DNA from: Colwellia sp. E2M01
Lineage (GTDB): Bacteria; Pseudomonadota; Gammaproteobacteria; Enterobacterales; Alteromonadaceae
Assembly (NCBI RefSeq): GCF_018860585.1
Contig: NZ_JAHKPR010000030.1
Location: 11,857-75,856 of the forward strand
Reading direction: 5' to 3'
Length of the DNA stretch: 64,000 nucleotides
The notes beneath the pieces are model-generated. The model was not told the DNA's origin, did no database searches, and saw only the letters and a program-made list of their open reading frames with translations. Made by a program: the position numbers and the translations under genes. Below, in pieces: positions 18,001 through 28,767 of the stretch (position 1 is the first letter of the stretch; every line of letters begins with the position of its first letter).

Positions 18001-19902
18001 TATTTTTCCTCTAGTAAACCCAGTGCATCATACTTTATGTATTCGGTCGTGTATTCATCAGACGTAGTGCTACCTTCATAGTATAAACGCGTAACGTCTT
18101 TATTTAATAAAATACGATGCTGTATTTGACTGCCATTGATGGCGTTTTCCAGCGCTGAAGTCGTATTATATGCTGCAGGAATAAACCAGTGTGTTCCTAC
18201 TTTCGGACCTTCTTCATAGTGCGACTCTTTACGCTCGAGGAGCATGCTGCCGTTAGCACTTAATGTATCTGTCACTACAACCATACCTTCAGAAATTGAT
18301 TGGAATTCACGGTCAATATAGTAGCGTATATGACTCTCTGGCCCTTCTATAGTTACCGTACGAATATTTTCTGCATCATCTATACTGCTTGGTAATCCAT
18401 GTGGCAAAGGTGGTGTAGGGTTACCTACATGTACGTCATTCAGATCTTCATCATCAAAGGTCCCCACATTAAGTGAATACTCATACGTCCATGTCTTCGT
18501 AGGTAATAGCGCACCGCTAATTTCTAGCGATTGTAAGCTAGAGCTACGCTGACAATTATTATTTCTCGCTGTTTTTAGCCAAACTTTTATGTAACCATTA
18601 GGCGATGGGTGCGACATTATTTGGGCGGTATATGATGGACTTGCAGATACATTGGAGCGACCATGATAAGTAGAGGCAAACGTGTATTTAATATCGGCTC
18701 CCGCGGGTGATTTAACTACCCCCTCCCAACTACCTTCTGGTTCAGGCACTGTAGTTGGGCAATTAACCTCCATTATAGGTAAAATGTTTCTATAATATAC
18801 ACCTGTAATATCAGGATCGTAGGCCAAACGATATAAGCTAGGTGAATACTCCCAAGTTAACTGGCTCGGCAATATTACCTCGCTCAGAAATTGCCCAGTA
18901 TAACCTGTATCTTCGTTGTGATTATAAACCCATGTTTTTCCTTCTGCTGAGGCTGATGTAGCACGAGTTTTAGCTTGGCCGAAACGATTAGTATAGCCCT
19001 CGGATGTAATTTCAATAATGCGTTCATCTGATGAAATAATGCCTCTTAACTCACCATTTGTTGCATAATGATATTCAACATAATTACCAAAACGGTCTGT
19101 CACATTTGTGAGTAGTAATAATTTGGCATGAGTACGTGTTGGAGAGCTATTGTTCATCGCCCCCATCACTTGAGAGTCAACATCATAAGACTTTATTTGA
19201 CCAAAAGTGTATATACTGCCATCTGGAGCTGCCACTTTCATACCTTGCTCACCATCACCTGCATCAATACATTCAATCACTTTAAAGTTAGACTTAGTTT
19301 GCAAAGAACCGAGGGAGGTTTTTAAAAACTTTTCTGATGTAACCCCTGGAATATTTAACAAAATACCTTGCCAATAAGAAGCAGGGGCTATTTCATATCC
19401 TTCTAGGTTAGAGGTATAGGCGTCAACAAAAATGGAGGGTGCATCGCTGCTACAGTTGTGACCGTTATGCCAACCGTCGGTGTCATCATAATTAGCCTTG
19501 ACAAAGCCAGGTTTAATTTTCATATAATGAGCTTTGATATACGGAATATTCCATGACCAGCCTGCAGGCCCCCCCCACCTCAGCATCATCTTGCTGTAAT
19601 ATTCGCTCTAATTTAACAGGTAAATTAAAGTTACCAGGTAAATCAATATCAACAACTGAAAAGTTAACTGTGCCGGTAACAGGGCTGAAAGTTGACCCTG
19701 GCGTACCATGGGAATATAAGTTATTGTATTTTTCTACAATTTCAGGTTCAATAATTTCAAAAGGCGTAATAAAGCCTTCCATCGTAATACTATAAACGTT
19801 ACAGCTAAAAACAATTAGCAGTACATTCACAAAAGCAGTGATATAACGATTGTTAGTCATGAAATGCATATTCCGTATTCTTTCCTTGTTAATAAACCGC
19901 AT
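15018..19902 (-). CDS. RHS-repeat protein with variable C-terminal tip (frameshifted by a poly-G tract)
   Basis: The first part (19902-19513) encodes a signal peptide (about residues 15-38) and the start of an RHS shell. It runs into a tract of eight G, after which the reading continues in another frame from about 19580 to 15018. With seven G the reading is continuous (VGGPAGWSWNIPYIKAHY) and gives about 1627 residues. The body has dozens of YD repeats (YDALGR, YHYDDANR types) and the core end DLELSYMQARYYDPVIGRFLSNDPVGY. After NPYKYTDPDGK comes a 135-residue tip, rich in Ala, with a hydrophobic first third and no toxin family that I recognise. The gene is coupled by TAATG to the genes before and after it. 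It is either phase-variable, broken, or affected by a sequencing error. Confidence 0.85.
15021..15425 (-). other. variable C-terminal tip of the RHS protein
   Basis: The 135 codons after the RHS core. The first 30 residues are hydrophobic (FMAFFGPSLITAAADIAIGV) and the rest is low-complexity helical, with a Glu/Pro/Lys tail. RHS tips are exchanged as toxin cassettes; this one has no cysteine or histidine cluster and no known nuclease motif that I see, so a membrane-acting or inert tip is possible. Confidence 0.5.
19569..19576 (-). repeat. homopolymer of eight G in the RHS gene
   Basis: Eight C on the plus strand. The two halves of the RHS gene join in frame if the tract has seven. The joint length (4885 bases minus one) is divisible by three. 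Confidence 0.9.
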
Positions 19903-22900
19903 TATAAAATCTCTCCATTCTCGTCAGTTTCTGCCGCAGGTGAGCCTAATAAATCTGAATGGATATATATAACTCGTTTTTGAGTCTGTGTATTCTTACG
20001 TGATGTTGTGGTAGTACGACCTTCAGAGCAATATTCTTTAGCGTCACTTTTAATACACGCTTTTATTTCGTAAGTATGAGTCCCTGAAGCGCTTGTTGTG
20101 GTATCTCGAAAGCTAGTTTCGATACCTTCATACACTTTTGTGTAGCTACCTGCAGCCCGTTTACGCGAAAGCTTGTAATAAGCCGATGGCACCATATTAC
20201 TTGATTTACCCCATTTAACGGTGCTTATACCGACATTTTCAGTTGGCGTCTCAAGACTAGGTGGTGTACCCGGTATTAATAAAACAACCACTGTTTTTTC
20301 ACTGGTGTAACCACTACATAAGGTTAGTTCACAAGCTTTTACACGATAGCTCCAACTACCATTTTCCTTCTTAGCTTGAGAAACATTCATTGAAGTGGTT
20401 GAAATAGTTTGACTCCAAGCACCGCTATTTAAACGCTCTTGCCATTGATAAGTCACTGAATCACCATTACTGGGCTTGGTAAAAGTAATCGTATAAATGC
20501 CGTCATTATCTATAGCAGGTGCTTCGATACTTGTTGGTAATAATACTAACGTTATTTCACTTGATATTGCCCATGGTGTTGAACACTGTTGAACTGCGGC
20601 CCCTACTTGATAACAAGCTTTTACGCGACTAGTATATTTACCCGCAGTTAACCCTGTTACCTCATGTGTAATATTTTTTCCTTTGTATACTTGGTTATAA
20701 CTGCCGCCATTTTTACTTTGTTCAACTATATAATGCGACACCGTGCCACTGCTTTTACCCCAACTAATATTTGTGTTTTTCATATCTGAAGAGACTTGCG
20801 TAATGCTTGTTGGTACGCCAGGTTTGTGTGCAACATCTATATGTTTTTCTGATGAGGTATTACAACCCAATCGGTTACATGCTTGCACTTTATAGCTATA
20901 TTGGCCGCTACCACGATTTGTTACATCGTAATTTCTCGTACCTGGGCTTGGAAAGCTTTCAGACTGCTGATTTGAAATTATTTTCCAAGCACCATCGTTG
21001 AATTTTTCACTTAATTTAAATTCTGTCGTTATGGTAGGTGTTGTCCAACTCACCGTATAATCACCGCTATAATTTAGACTCGTTAAGCTTATCACTGGAT
21101 TGCCTACCGGTGGCCTAGCGTGTAATTCATTTGAGGTACGATAATCAGAGCATCGTTCACTACCATCATTAACACATGCGCGAACACGATAAACATATAA
21201 GTTAGGTATACTTAGTGTATCTAAATAAGTACGACCACTACCTTGGTATATTTTGCTATAGCTCACTGAATTCAGTTTACGATATACTTGATAATAAACA
21301 CTTGCACCTGTAGGCGCGGTCATATTTGATGAAGCCCCCCCACTTAACTTCAACAAAACCATCACTCAAAGCAGGCAACGTAATATTACTAGGAACTCCT
21401 GGTGTATGGGCAACAGTCACTTTCTTTTCACTTGTGTAAGACGTATATAAGCTACCTTCTTTTGCTCTAACACGGTAACCATAAACACCGTTTGCCTTAC
21501 CGCTACGAGACACGCTCGTCGACGTGGTTGAGTTTTCTGTACTCCAGCTACCATTATTTAAACGCTCTTGCCATAAATAAGTCACTGAATTACCGTTAGC
21601 AGGTTTAGTAAAAGAAATACTATAACTACCATTACTGTCTTTAGTTGGTGCTGTTAATCCTGCTCCTAACAAAGCTAATGTAATATCACTTGAAGTTCGC
21701 CATGATGAACAATTGGTATAAGAGCCTTTATTATTACAAGCTTTTACCCGACTCTTATATTTTCCTGCTTTCAGGGAAGGAACGGTATGAGTCAATGAAC
21801 CTGATTGATAAACTTTACTATAACTGCCGCCATTTTTACTTTGTTCAACTACATAATACGACACAGTACCACTGCTTTTACCCCAGCTAATTTTTGTACT
21901 TTTCATATCTGAAGAGACTTGCGTAATGCTTGTTGGTACGCCAGGTTTGTGTGCAACATCTATACGTTTTTCCGCAGAGTAACTGCCACACCCAGTGTAA
22001 TTACAAGGTTGCACCTTGTAATAATATTGTCCACTGCTACGTCCTGAACGACTATAGCTATTACTACTTGTTGTACTAACAACAGACCAACTGCCATTGT
22101 TTACTTTTTCACTAATATTATATTTAGTTACTAATGGAATGTTGGTTGACCAGCTAAAGGAATAACTACCATTGCTACTAGTAGAGCTACCAGATAATGA
22201 AGGTGCTCCACTTGGTGGATGAGCGTTAACAACTGAAGACGTTCGATAGCCCGAGCAACTTTTATAGCCACTAGTAAAACGACATGCTCGCACTCTATAA
22301 TAAAATTGGTTAATAGAGTTACTGTTAAGCGTATGACTGAGCCCCGTTGTTTCTTTTACTTTTCTATAACTTCCACCACTACTCACCTTTTCTTCTAATT
22401 CATAAAAAAAATGACTATAAGGGCCAACTGCTCCCCCAACATTGACTACGCTCCAGCTTATCGTTTTAGAGCCATCGCTTTGTTCCGGTACGCTAATACT
22501 ACTAGGTACGGGGGGAGTTATAGCCACTCTAACTGTTTTCTCGCCGCTATAACTTGAACATGCGCTTGATTGACATGCTCTAACTCTATATCGCCATGAG
22601 CCATTGGCACGGCCACTACGGTTAACTACTGTTGATGTAGTTGTGTAGGTGCTCCAGCTACCATTATTGAAGCGCTCTTGCCAAGTAAAAGAAGTTGCAT
22701 GAGTCGGATTAGACCAAGAAACATTATAACTACCGTTATTATCTGTACTCGCTAGCTTTAAACTAGGTGTCGATGGCGTAGTGTTATAGCCTGCTTTTTG
22801 AATTAGCATCGCAGTAGGACAGCCACCTGTAAATTTATAGCCGCTGAAGGTTGTAACTTTACAGCCACTATATTTATGCGTACCTGTCCACTTCCAGCTA

Positions 22901-23205
22901 GCAACACGGTAAGGGCCGCAAATTAATTGTCTTTCTTTAGAGCTTATTCCGGGTCCAGATTCTGCCCAAAAACACCCCGGACCTATAAAATTGCCCCATG
23001 GGCCAGAAGAGTATATGTCATTAGGTACAACATATTCGGCTGCATTAGACGTGACGGGTAATGCCATCAATAAGCAAAAAGCTAAATAACACGTTTTCTT
23101 CACTGTATTACGTAATAGAAAGTAGTTAAATAATCGGCTTACCGTAAGTAAATTATGAATTCTTCTTATTGAAAATATTTTAATGATGTGACGTTTATCA
23201 AACAC
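19902..23205 (-). CDS. secreted fibronectin-III-repeat protein coupled to RHS gene (frameshifted by a poly-G tract)
   Basis: The GTG start at 23205 is preceded by AAGGGA. A hydrophobic signal (CYLAFCLLMALPVTSNA) follows a 35-residue positive stretch. A short Cys-containing N-terminal domain precedes a row of fn3-like modules of about 100 residues, with repeated SYSFSWS, WQERLNNGSWS and YRVRAC...EKTV blocks. The frame breaks at a tract of seven G (21335-21341). With six G the reading EVKWGASSNM continues into the second half, in line with VKWGKSSNM of a later module, and gives about 1100 residues. The protein ends with YIHSDLLGSPAAETDENGEI, a motif that is normally internal to RHS proteins. 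Its TAA overlaps the RHS ATG. I infer a surface partner or shell piece of the RHS system. Confidence 0.8.
21335..21341 (-). repeat. homopolymer of seven G in the fn3 gene
   Basis: Seven C on the plus strand. Removing one base joins the two frames at a conserved module boundary. The joint length (3304 minus one) is divisible by three. This is the second +1 poly-G event in this cluster. Confidence 0.9.
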
Positions 23206-23294
23206 GTAAAATCCCTTTATTAGTTATTATAAGACTATGGTGACAACTTTTTATTTGGTTGTGTCGCCATTATCCTTGGCTTTTTTTAGTAATA

Positions 23295-23335
23295 AATAAC
23301 TTGTGTAAACGGTGATATTTGTTACACAAGTTATT
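23295..23335 (-). terminator. hairpin at the end of the GH130-epimerase-GH5 operon
   Basis: A 14-bp perfect inverted repeat (AATAACTTGTGTAA at 23295-23308 and its complement at 23322-23335), 13 bases after the stop codon of the double-GH5 gene on the minus strand. The following bases are AT-rich. Confidence 0.65.
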
Positions 23336-23347
23336 ATTAAAGGCAGG

Positions 23348-26044
23348 CTACAAAGCAAGTTCTTTATTAAACTGCTTTATAATTGAAAGTGTTTCAGTAT
23401 CTGAGGAAAACACCGTATTTAAACCTTGAGGCTCTTGCGCAGGGTCACCTAAATAATCATCACCTAAACGCCACTCGCCTTTATTCTCTGGGTTTGCACG
23501 GCCAAAACCACCATATGCCCAAAAATTTAATCCGGCTAAATTACCATTATTATCTTTATTGTTAAGTACTTGCTGAAAAATTTCGGTGAAAAATTGGTCG
23601 CGATACTTAGTAGAGTTTAAAGGTGAGTTGCTTTCTAAATGACGAGGAAAGCCAAACTCAGATAAAACGATAGGTTTATTCAACGTTTTAGCAACAACTA
23701 AGTGATCAACCATATATTGTTTGGCTTTATCTATAGCAACTAATGTTGATGCTTCTTGATCATCAACATCATACCAACTCCAGTTTTTAGGCCAAACGTG
23801 CATGGTGAGATAATCAACATCTTTATTATCATGTAACTTTTGAAAAACACTAACATCATTTAAACTGCCTGCTGCGCCTTCATTTCCGGTAGAAATCAAC
23901 TGATAAGGCGCTAATTTTTCGATCAACTTTACTGAAGTATCTAACCAGTTTTTAAAGGCGTCATAATTTGATTTAGCAAAAACTCTAGGCTCGTTTGATA
24001 ATTGCCAAGACATAATTGTTGGATCGCTGTTATACGCTTGCCCTGTAATACTATTTGTTCGGGTTATAATTTTCTCTACGTGCTGATAGAAAGCATTAGT
24101 ACAAGGGATACAGCTATGAAATTGCTGTGTGTACGACATATAGTCAGCCCATGTATTGTTTTCTTCAAATGGGTTAGGTACATCACCATATCCATTCCAG
24201 TTTAAATACTGCGACATACCGCCAGACCAAATCCAGTTATTAGTTAAGTATAAAACGGCAACTAAATCTCGCTTTTTCATTTCTACTAATAAGAAGTCTA
24301 AGCCAACTAATAGCTCTTCATTGTATTGGCCTTGCTCAGGTTGTAATGCCGGTTTAACAACTGAATCACCATTACCACCATCAGCGCCCACTAATATTCT
24401 TAAATTAGAAACGCCATTTTTCTGTAGTTGATCTAACTCTTTAGTTAAACGCTCACGATCACCGTTTGCAGCGGCGATTAAAGGGCCGTACCAGTAATTA
24501 GTACCAATAAAGTAATACGGTTTTTCTGACTTGATAAATTGACCGTTATCGACGGTAATAAAGTTATTTTTGTTAACAACCATATGCGATATAACATTGG
24601 AAGGTGCCGATGTGCCGCTTTCATTAGTAGCAATAATTCGGTAGTCGTAGCTCTCACCGGTAACTAATGTATCACTATCTTGAAATAAGCTATCAACACT
24701 TGGATCAAATCTATTTTTTCCGTCGGATATTTCTTTCGCTATGACCTTCCAATCTGACGATTTTGATAATTTTCGTTCAATAATATAAGTACGTCCAACT
24801 GGCGAGCCCATCCAATTTATTTTTCTATCAATTGAAACAGATCTCAACACAGGAGCTTGTGGGCTAGGTAAAGGGACTGCTTTATCTAAACCGTCCATTT
24901 GAGCTGAAGCAGTGCGAATAATATCAACAACTTGTAATTCTTCATTTGCATTACCCTCGGGAAATCCCGGTAAATGATAGCTGTAATAAGGAGTACTACC
25001 TTCTTTATGCCAATAAAAACCACCGTCATTTCTTCTACCACGAAATCCCCAAATAAATGAACCTGCTGCTTGAGCACCATTGTGTTCATAATGAACAGCT
25101 GTTTGCATTATTTCGTTCATGCCTTTATAAGGTTTAAGGCCATATTCACCCACTAAATATACTTTTTTACCATCAATAGTGGCTAAGTCATCTTTTATGG
25201 TTTGTGGTTGGTTATTATTATTAACTGTATAAAAATGATTATTAATAATATCGACATTTTCATCGTTTAATGAATGTTCAAGAATTGATAAATAATTACC
25301 ATCTACCACCAGTTGATTGGGCGCTAAAGATTTAATATGTGCTGCAGTTTTTTGTACAAAATCAGCTGTGCTTGATTTTAATTCGTTACCCGTTTCCCAC
25401 GCCATTATTGCTTTTTCTTGGTAATAATAACGACCTGTAATGGTATTTTTACGCGTAATCACTTGAGTGATTATGTCTAAATAAGCCTTAAAAGTTTTAC
25501 TCTTTGTATTATAAAACTCATCTTGATCTTCATTGTAAAAGGCTGCTAGCTGCTCACGGCCGCCCCACCATTGCCAATGGTCAATAAAAGGTAAAATTAA
25601 TCGAAGCTTGTGCTCACTAGCTTGAGCAATCATTTGATCATAAACAACCATCGCCTTTTCATTTAAAATAGGCATACCGTTAGGTGTTTTAGGTTTATGA
25701 ATATGTACTTCTCGTTGACACGCTTTGTCTGATGGATGCTCTACAGATAAAACATAAATACGGGTAGCTTTATGCCCAGTTTTGACAAGTGATTGAATCC
25801 AGTTTTCTTGTTCTGCAGCGGTAGGCCATTTAAAGTATTGTCCCCAACCTCTAGGATCAGCTTTACATACACCTAATCTATCATCTTCAATGCGATGTAA
25901 TTCTGGCGCATTAAAACCTGCAAAACGAAAATTTTGGTCACCATCTTTCAATCGATGACCATCTCGTGTAATAAAGTTTTCAAAATCAGCAGCACTAACT
26001 GTTTGTAAAGAAAGAGTAATTAATAACAGTAAAAATTTATACAT
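23348..26044 (-). CDS. secreted bimodular GH5-fn3-GH5 mannan hydrolase
   Basis: An 898-residue protein with a signal peptide (1-18). The first GH5 barrel (about 20-385) has acid/base Glu221 (AWETGNE) and nucleophile Glu300 (LVGEYG), and is related to the proteins at 6216 and 39692. An fn3-like linker follows (about 400-490). The second GH5 barrel (about 492-898) is of the GH5_7 mannanase/mannosidase type, with Glu685 (LSNEPR) and Glu796 (VLSEFGFP). The two barrels are from different branches, so they may have different modes, for example endo and exo. The gene is the last of a three-gene operon: only five bases separate it from the epimerase stop, and AGGGG precedes its ATG. Two catalytic modules in one chain with intact carboxylates suggest cooperative attack on mannan. 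Confidence 0.88.
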   Translation of the reverse strand: MYKFLLLLITLSLQTVSAADFENFITRDGHRLKDGDQNFRFAGFNAPELHRIEDDRLGVCKADPRGWGQYFKWPTAAEQENWIQSLVKTGHKATRIYVLSVEHPSDKACQREVHIHKPKTPNGMPILNEKAMVVYDQMIAQASEHKLRLILPFIDHWQWWGGREQLAAFYNEDQDEFYNTKSKTFKAYLDIITQVITRKNTITGRYYYQEKAIMAWETGNELKSSTADFVQKTAAHIKSLAPNQLVVDGNYLSILEHSLNDENVDIINNHFYTVNNNNQPQTIKDDLATIDGKKVYLVGEYGLKPYKGMNEIMQTAVHYEHNGAQAAGSFIWGFRGRRNDGGFYWHKEGSTPYYSYHLPGFPEGNANEELQVVDIIRTASAQMDGLDKAVPLPSPQAPVLRSVSIDRKINWMGSPVGRTYIIERKLSKSSDWKVIAKEISDGKNRFDPSVDSLFQDSDTLVTGESYDYRIIATNESGTSAPSNVISHMVVNKNNFITVDNGQFIKSEKPYYFIGTNYWYGPLIAAANGDRERLTKELDQLQKNGVSNLRILVGADGGNGDSVVKPALQPEQGQYNEELLVGLDFLLVEMKKRDLVAVLYLTNNWIWSGGMSQYLNWNGYGDVPNPFEENNTWADYMSYTQQFHSCIPCTNAFYQHVEKIITRTNSITGQAYNSDPTIMSWQLSNEPRVFAKSNYDAFKNWLDTSVKLIEKLAPYQLISTGNEGAAGSLNDVSVFQKLHDNKDVDYLTMHVWPKNWSWYDVDDQEASTLVAIDKAKQYMVDHLVVAKTLNKPIVLSEFGFPRHLESNSPLNSTKYRDQFFTEIFQQVLNNKDNNGNLAGLNFWAYGGFGRANPENKGEWRLGDDYLGDPAQEPQGLNTVFSSDTETLSIIKQFNKELAL

Positions 26045-26049
26045 AGTTA

Positions 26050-27300
26050 TTACCCCTTACAGCTTAGTTTAGTATTCTGTAAAGCCGTCTCTGATATATT
26101 AACTTCAATCAAATTAAATAATTTAACCACTTCCATCATCGCTCTGCCGTTATGATAAGGAGCTTTCCAAAAGCCAGTTTTATAAATGGCAGTGCGCTCA
26201 TTATTGTCTGCGCTCGACATCCAATGCCACTCACCGGCAAAGTGATCAATATGATAACGTTGAATGAATAACCAAATCTTATTGCATGCATCTAGGTACT
26301 GACTTTCACCAGTTAAATAGTAAGCATTTAAGAAACCAACTAACGCCTCTGCTTGAACCCACCAATGGCTTTCTTCATGGCGTATATTGTCAGCTAACTC
26401 GTATTCATCACAAACTTGACCATGCTTACCTATTGCTTGATCAAGACACGCTGCAGCCAAATCAATAATAATAGGCTTGAAATAAGCAATTTTATCTTTA
26501 TCGTTTAATATCTCTACCGCTTCCCACAGTAACCAGCTTGCTTCGATATCATGTCCATATGAAATTGTTTCAGACATGTCATTCCACTGCTTATCAAAAA
26601 ACAATCTTAGATGTTTTATCTCTTTATCAATAATAAACTCATTGAAAACATCAATAACATGCTCTAATGCTTCTTTAACAACTTCATCCGGTGCAACAGC
26701 ATATAGCGCACTATAAGCTTCGAGCACATGCAAATGAGTATTCATAGATTTCGGTGCGTTTAAGTCTTTTTCACTTAACCGTAAATCGTCAATAACTTGC
26801 CAATCTTGGGTATAAGCCTCGATGTAACCACCGAACTTTCTATCACGCGCATGCTCTTCAACAAGTTCAAAATATTGCATTGCTTTAGTTAATGCGACTT
26901 TATTGCCCGTTAACTTGTAATACGCACAAAAAGCATAAATGCAAAAACTTTGTGCATAGGTTTGTTTTTTACCGTTAATAGGCTCGCCTGAAGCCGAAAC
27001 TTCCCAAATAGCCCCACCTAATTCAACATCATCGAAATAAGTAAGTAGATAATCAAATGCTCTTGTTGCTGCTTCTTCATATTCAGGTTTATCGCTAAAT
27101 AACGCTTTTTCACTATAAAACCATAAGATACGACTATTTTGAACAATCCCTTTGGTTGCTCCTTCAACGACATTACCGGTAAAATCAATTTCACCTACAA
27201 AGCCGCCATGTTTATCATCAAGAGTGTTTTTCAACCACCATTGGCCAATATTATTCAATTCGGCAGTAATAGCTTGATTATCAAATTCGAGAAGTTTCAT
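26050..27300 (-). CDS. AGE-family epimerase, probable mannobiose 2-epimerase (cellobiose 2-epimerase family)
   Basis: Cytoplasmic conversion of beta-1,4-mannobiose to 4-O-mannosyl-glucose is the proposed reaction. The 416-residue protein has no signal peptide and has the alpha/alpha-barrel pattern of AGE/cellobiose epimerases: NTHLHVLEAYSALY (His189), SYGHDIEASWLLWEA (His250), EESHWWVQAEALVGF and FWKAPYHNGRA (His383). The ATG at 27300 with GGGAG nine bases upstream is preferred over an earlier start that would overlap the GH130 gene. Its place between a GH130 phosphorylase and mannanases is the arrangement known for the Bacteroides mannobiose pathway, which makes the mannobiose assignment strong. 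The assignment rests on family and context. Confidence 0.88.
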   Translation of the reverse strand: MKLLEFDNQAITAELNNIGQWWLKNTLDDKHGGFVGEIDFTGNVVEGATKGIVQNSRILWFYSEKALFSDKPEYEEAATRAFDYLLTYFDDVELGGAIWEVSASGEPINGKKQTYAQSFCIYAFCAYYKLTGNKVALTKAMQYFELVEEHARDRKFGGYIEAYTQDWQVIDDLRLSEKDLNAPKSMNTHLHVLEAYSALYAVAPDEVVKEALEHVIDVFNEFIIDKEIKHLRLFFDKQWNDMSETISYGHDIEASWLLWEAVEILNDKDKIAYFKPIIIDLAAACLDQAIGKHGQVCDEYELADNIRHEESHWWVQAEALVGFLNAYYLTGESQYLDACNKIWLFIQRYHIDHFAGEWHWMSSADNNERTAIYKTGFWKAPYHNGRAMMEVVKLFNLIEVNISETALQNTKLSCKG

Positions 27301-27313
27301 TGCTAAAGTCTCC

Positions 27314-28501
27314 CTACTTAAAGTAATTAGTATTGTTTTCAATTAGTTTATTAATTGCCTGCACCGAAGCTGCTGAACGCAAACCATCTTCTGGGGTGTT
27401 TTTACAATAATCAACTAATTGAGCAATGCTACTGGTTGCAACATGCATACGCGTATCTGAAGAAGCGTAATAAATATTTACATCGCCTTCATCATTCACA
27501 ACCCAACCATTACTAAAGACAACGTTAGAAACATCACCTAAACGCTCGCTACCTTCAGGTGCAATTAAGTGGCCTGCAGGTTTATGAATTATTTTCCACG
27601 GTGAATTTAAGTCAGTCATGAAAGCATATAAAACATAACGTAAACCAGCTGCAGTATTACGCACACCATGCGCCAAATGTAACCAACCATCAGCGGTTTT
27701 CAGTGGCGCTGGACCTTGACCATTTTTTACTTCATTAATGGTATGATAAGTTTTTGAATCAACGATAACTTCATCTTTAATTTCAGCATTTTCCATTGTG
27801 TCAGATAAGCCCCAACCAATGCCGCCGCCGCCGCCAACACTGATAAATCCGTCTTGAGGACGCGTGAATAAGGCATACTTTCCATCAACAAATTCCGAAT
27901 GTAAAACCACGTTACGTTGTTGACCAGAATAAGTAATTAAGTCTGGTAATCTTTCCCAATTAACTAAATCTTTAGTACGTGCGATACCACATTGTGCTTC
28001 AGCAGCGCTGGTATTCTCCATTAATGTCTTATCTTTTCTTTCCGTGCAGAATAAACCATAAATATAACCATCTTCATGAGCAGTTAAACGCATATCATAA
28101 ACATTAGTATCTGGATTTTCTGTTTCTGGCAACGTTATTGGATTAGACCAAAAACGGAAATTATCTACGCCATTGTCACTTTCAGCCACAGCAAAAAAAG
28201 ATTTACGGTCATTACCTTCAACACGCACAACAACAATATATTTACCATTAAATATAATTGCACCTGAATTCAACGTGGCATTCACACCGATACGCTCTAA
28301 AAGCATTGGGTTAGTTGACTCGTTAAAGTCATAACGCCAATTAAGCGGTATATGATCTCGGGTGATGATAGGGTTATTCCAACGTTGGAATATGCCATTA
28401 TATTTATCACTTGGTTGATTGGTTAAAGACAATAATTCTTCATTGTTTTTAACTAGTTGCTTTACTTTATCTTGAAAAGTTTGTTTCATTAAATTTGTCA
28501 T
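27314..28501 (-). CDS. GH130 4-O-beta-D-mannosyl-D-glucose phosphorylase
   Basis: Phosphorolysis of mannosyl-glucose to mannose-1-phosphate and glucose in the cytoplasm. The 395-residue length fits subfamily 1 (about 390). The five-bladed propeller shows RWNNPIITRDHIP, RVEGNDRKSFFAVAES, the candidate catalytic Asp136 in VYDMRLTAHEDG, TRPQDGFISVGGGGGIGWG and the EVKNGQGPAPLKT block. No signal peptide is present. It is first in the operon with the epimerase (13 bases away) and the double-GH5 gene, and is transcribed away from the LacI gene, with an operator between. The products feed phosphomannomutase (35046) and glucokinase (3593), both encoded here. Start: first ATG; a second ATG four codons later is possible. 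Confidence 0.92.
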   Translation of the reverse strand: MTNLMKQTFQDKVKQLVKNNEELLSLTNQPSDKYNGIFQRWNNPIITRDHIPLNWRYDFNESTNPMLLERIGVNATLNSGAIIFNGKYIVVVRVEGNDRKSFFAVAESDNGVDNFRFWSNPITLPETENPDTNVYDMRLTAHEDGYIYGLFCTERKDKTLMENTSAAEAQCGIARTKDLVNWERLPDLITYSGQQRNVVLHSEFVDGKYALFTRPQDGFISVGGGGGIGWGLSDTMENAEIKDEVIVDSKTYHTINEVKNGQGPAPLKTADGWLHLAHGVRNTAAGLRYVLYAFMTDLNSPWKIIHKPAGHLIAPEGSERLGDVSNVVFSNGWVVNDEGDVNIYYASSDTRMHVATSSIAQLVDYCKNTPEDGLRSAASVQAINKLIENNTNYFK

Positions 28502-28679
28502 AAACCTTATCTCTTTGTATTTTACTAGAAGTCATTACCTTTATGAGCAACGGCTGCAGGTAATCGTTAATATTGATTGAATTGGCGAAAATTACAGATA
28601 ACTTTCGTGTAACATTTTTATTATTTTAAAAAGTATTTTTACTTTTTAATAAAAAATTTTATTTAAACGCCACCAATAA

Positions 28680-28691
28680 TGAACCGTGTAC
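28680..28691. promoter_or_regulatory. degenerate operator half-site
   Basis: TGAACCGTGTAC keeps the left half of the regulon palindrome only. It lies 180 bases upstream of the GH130 start and 77 bases from the full site, so it could be an auxiliary site. Weak. Confidence 0.3.
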
Positions 28692-28767
28692 AATTAGTTA
28701 ATAAATATATTATTGAAAGTATAAAAAATACCTAAAAGTATTAGGCTAAAGCCACAAAGAAACAAAA

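Noticed and set aside
19902-23205. Long repeats in the fn3 gene as a possible mobile or CRISPR-like array
   Set aside because: They are coding fn3 modules with conserved WQERLNNGSWS and YRVRAC blocks.
28680-28691. Full operator at the second TGAACCG site before GH130
   Set aside because: Only one half of the palindrome is kept, so it is listed as a weak site and not counted in the regulon.
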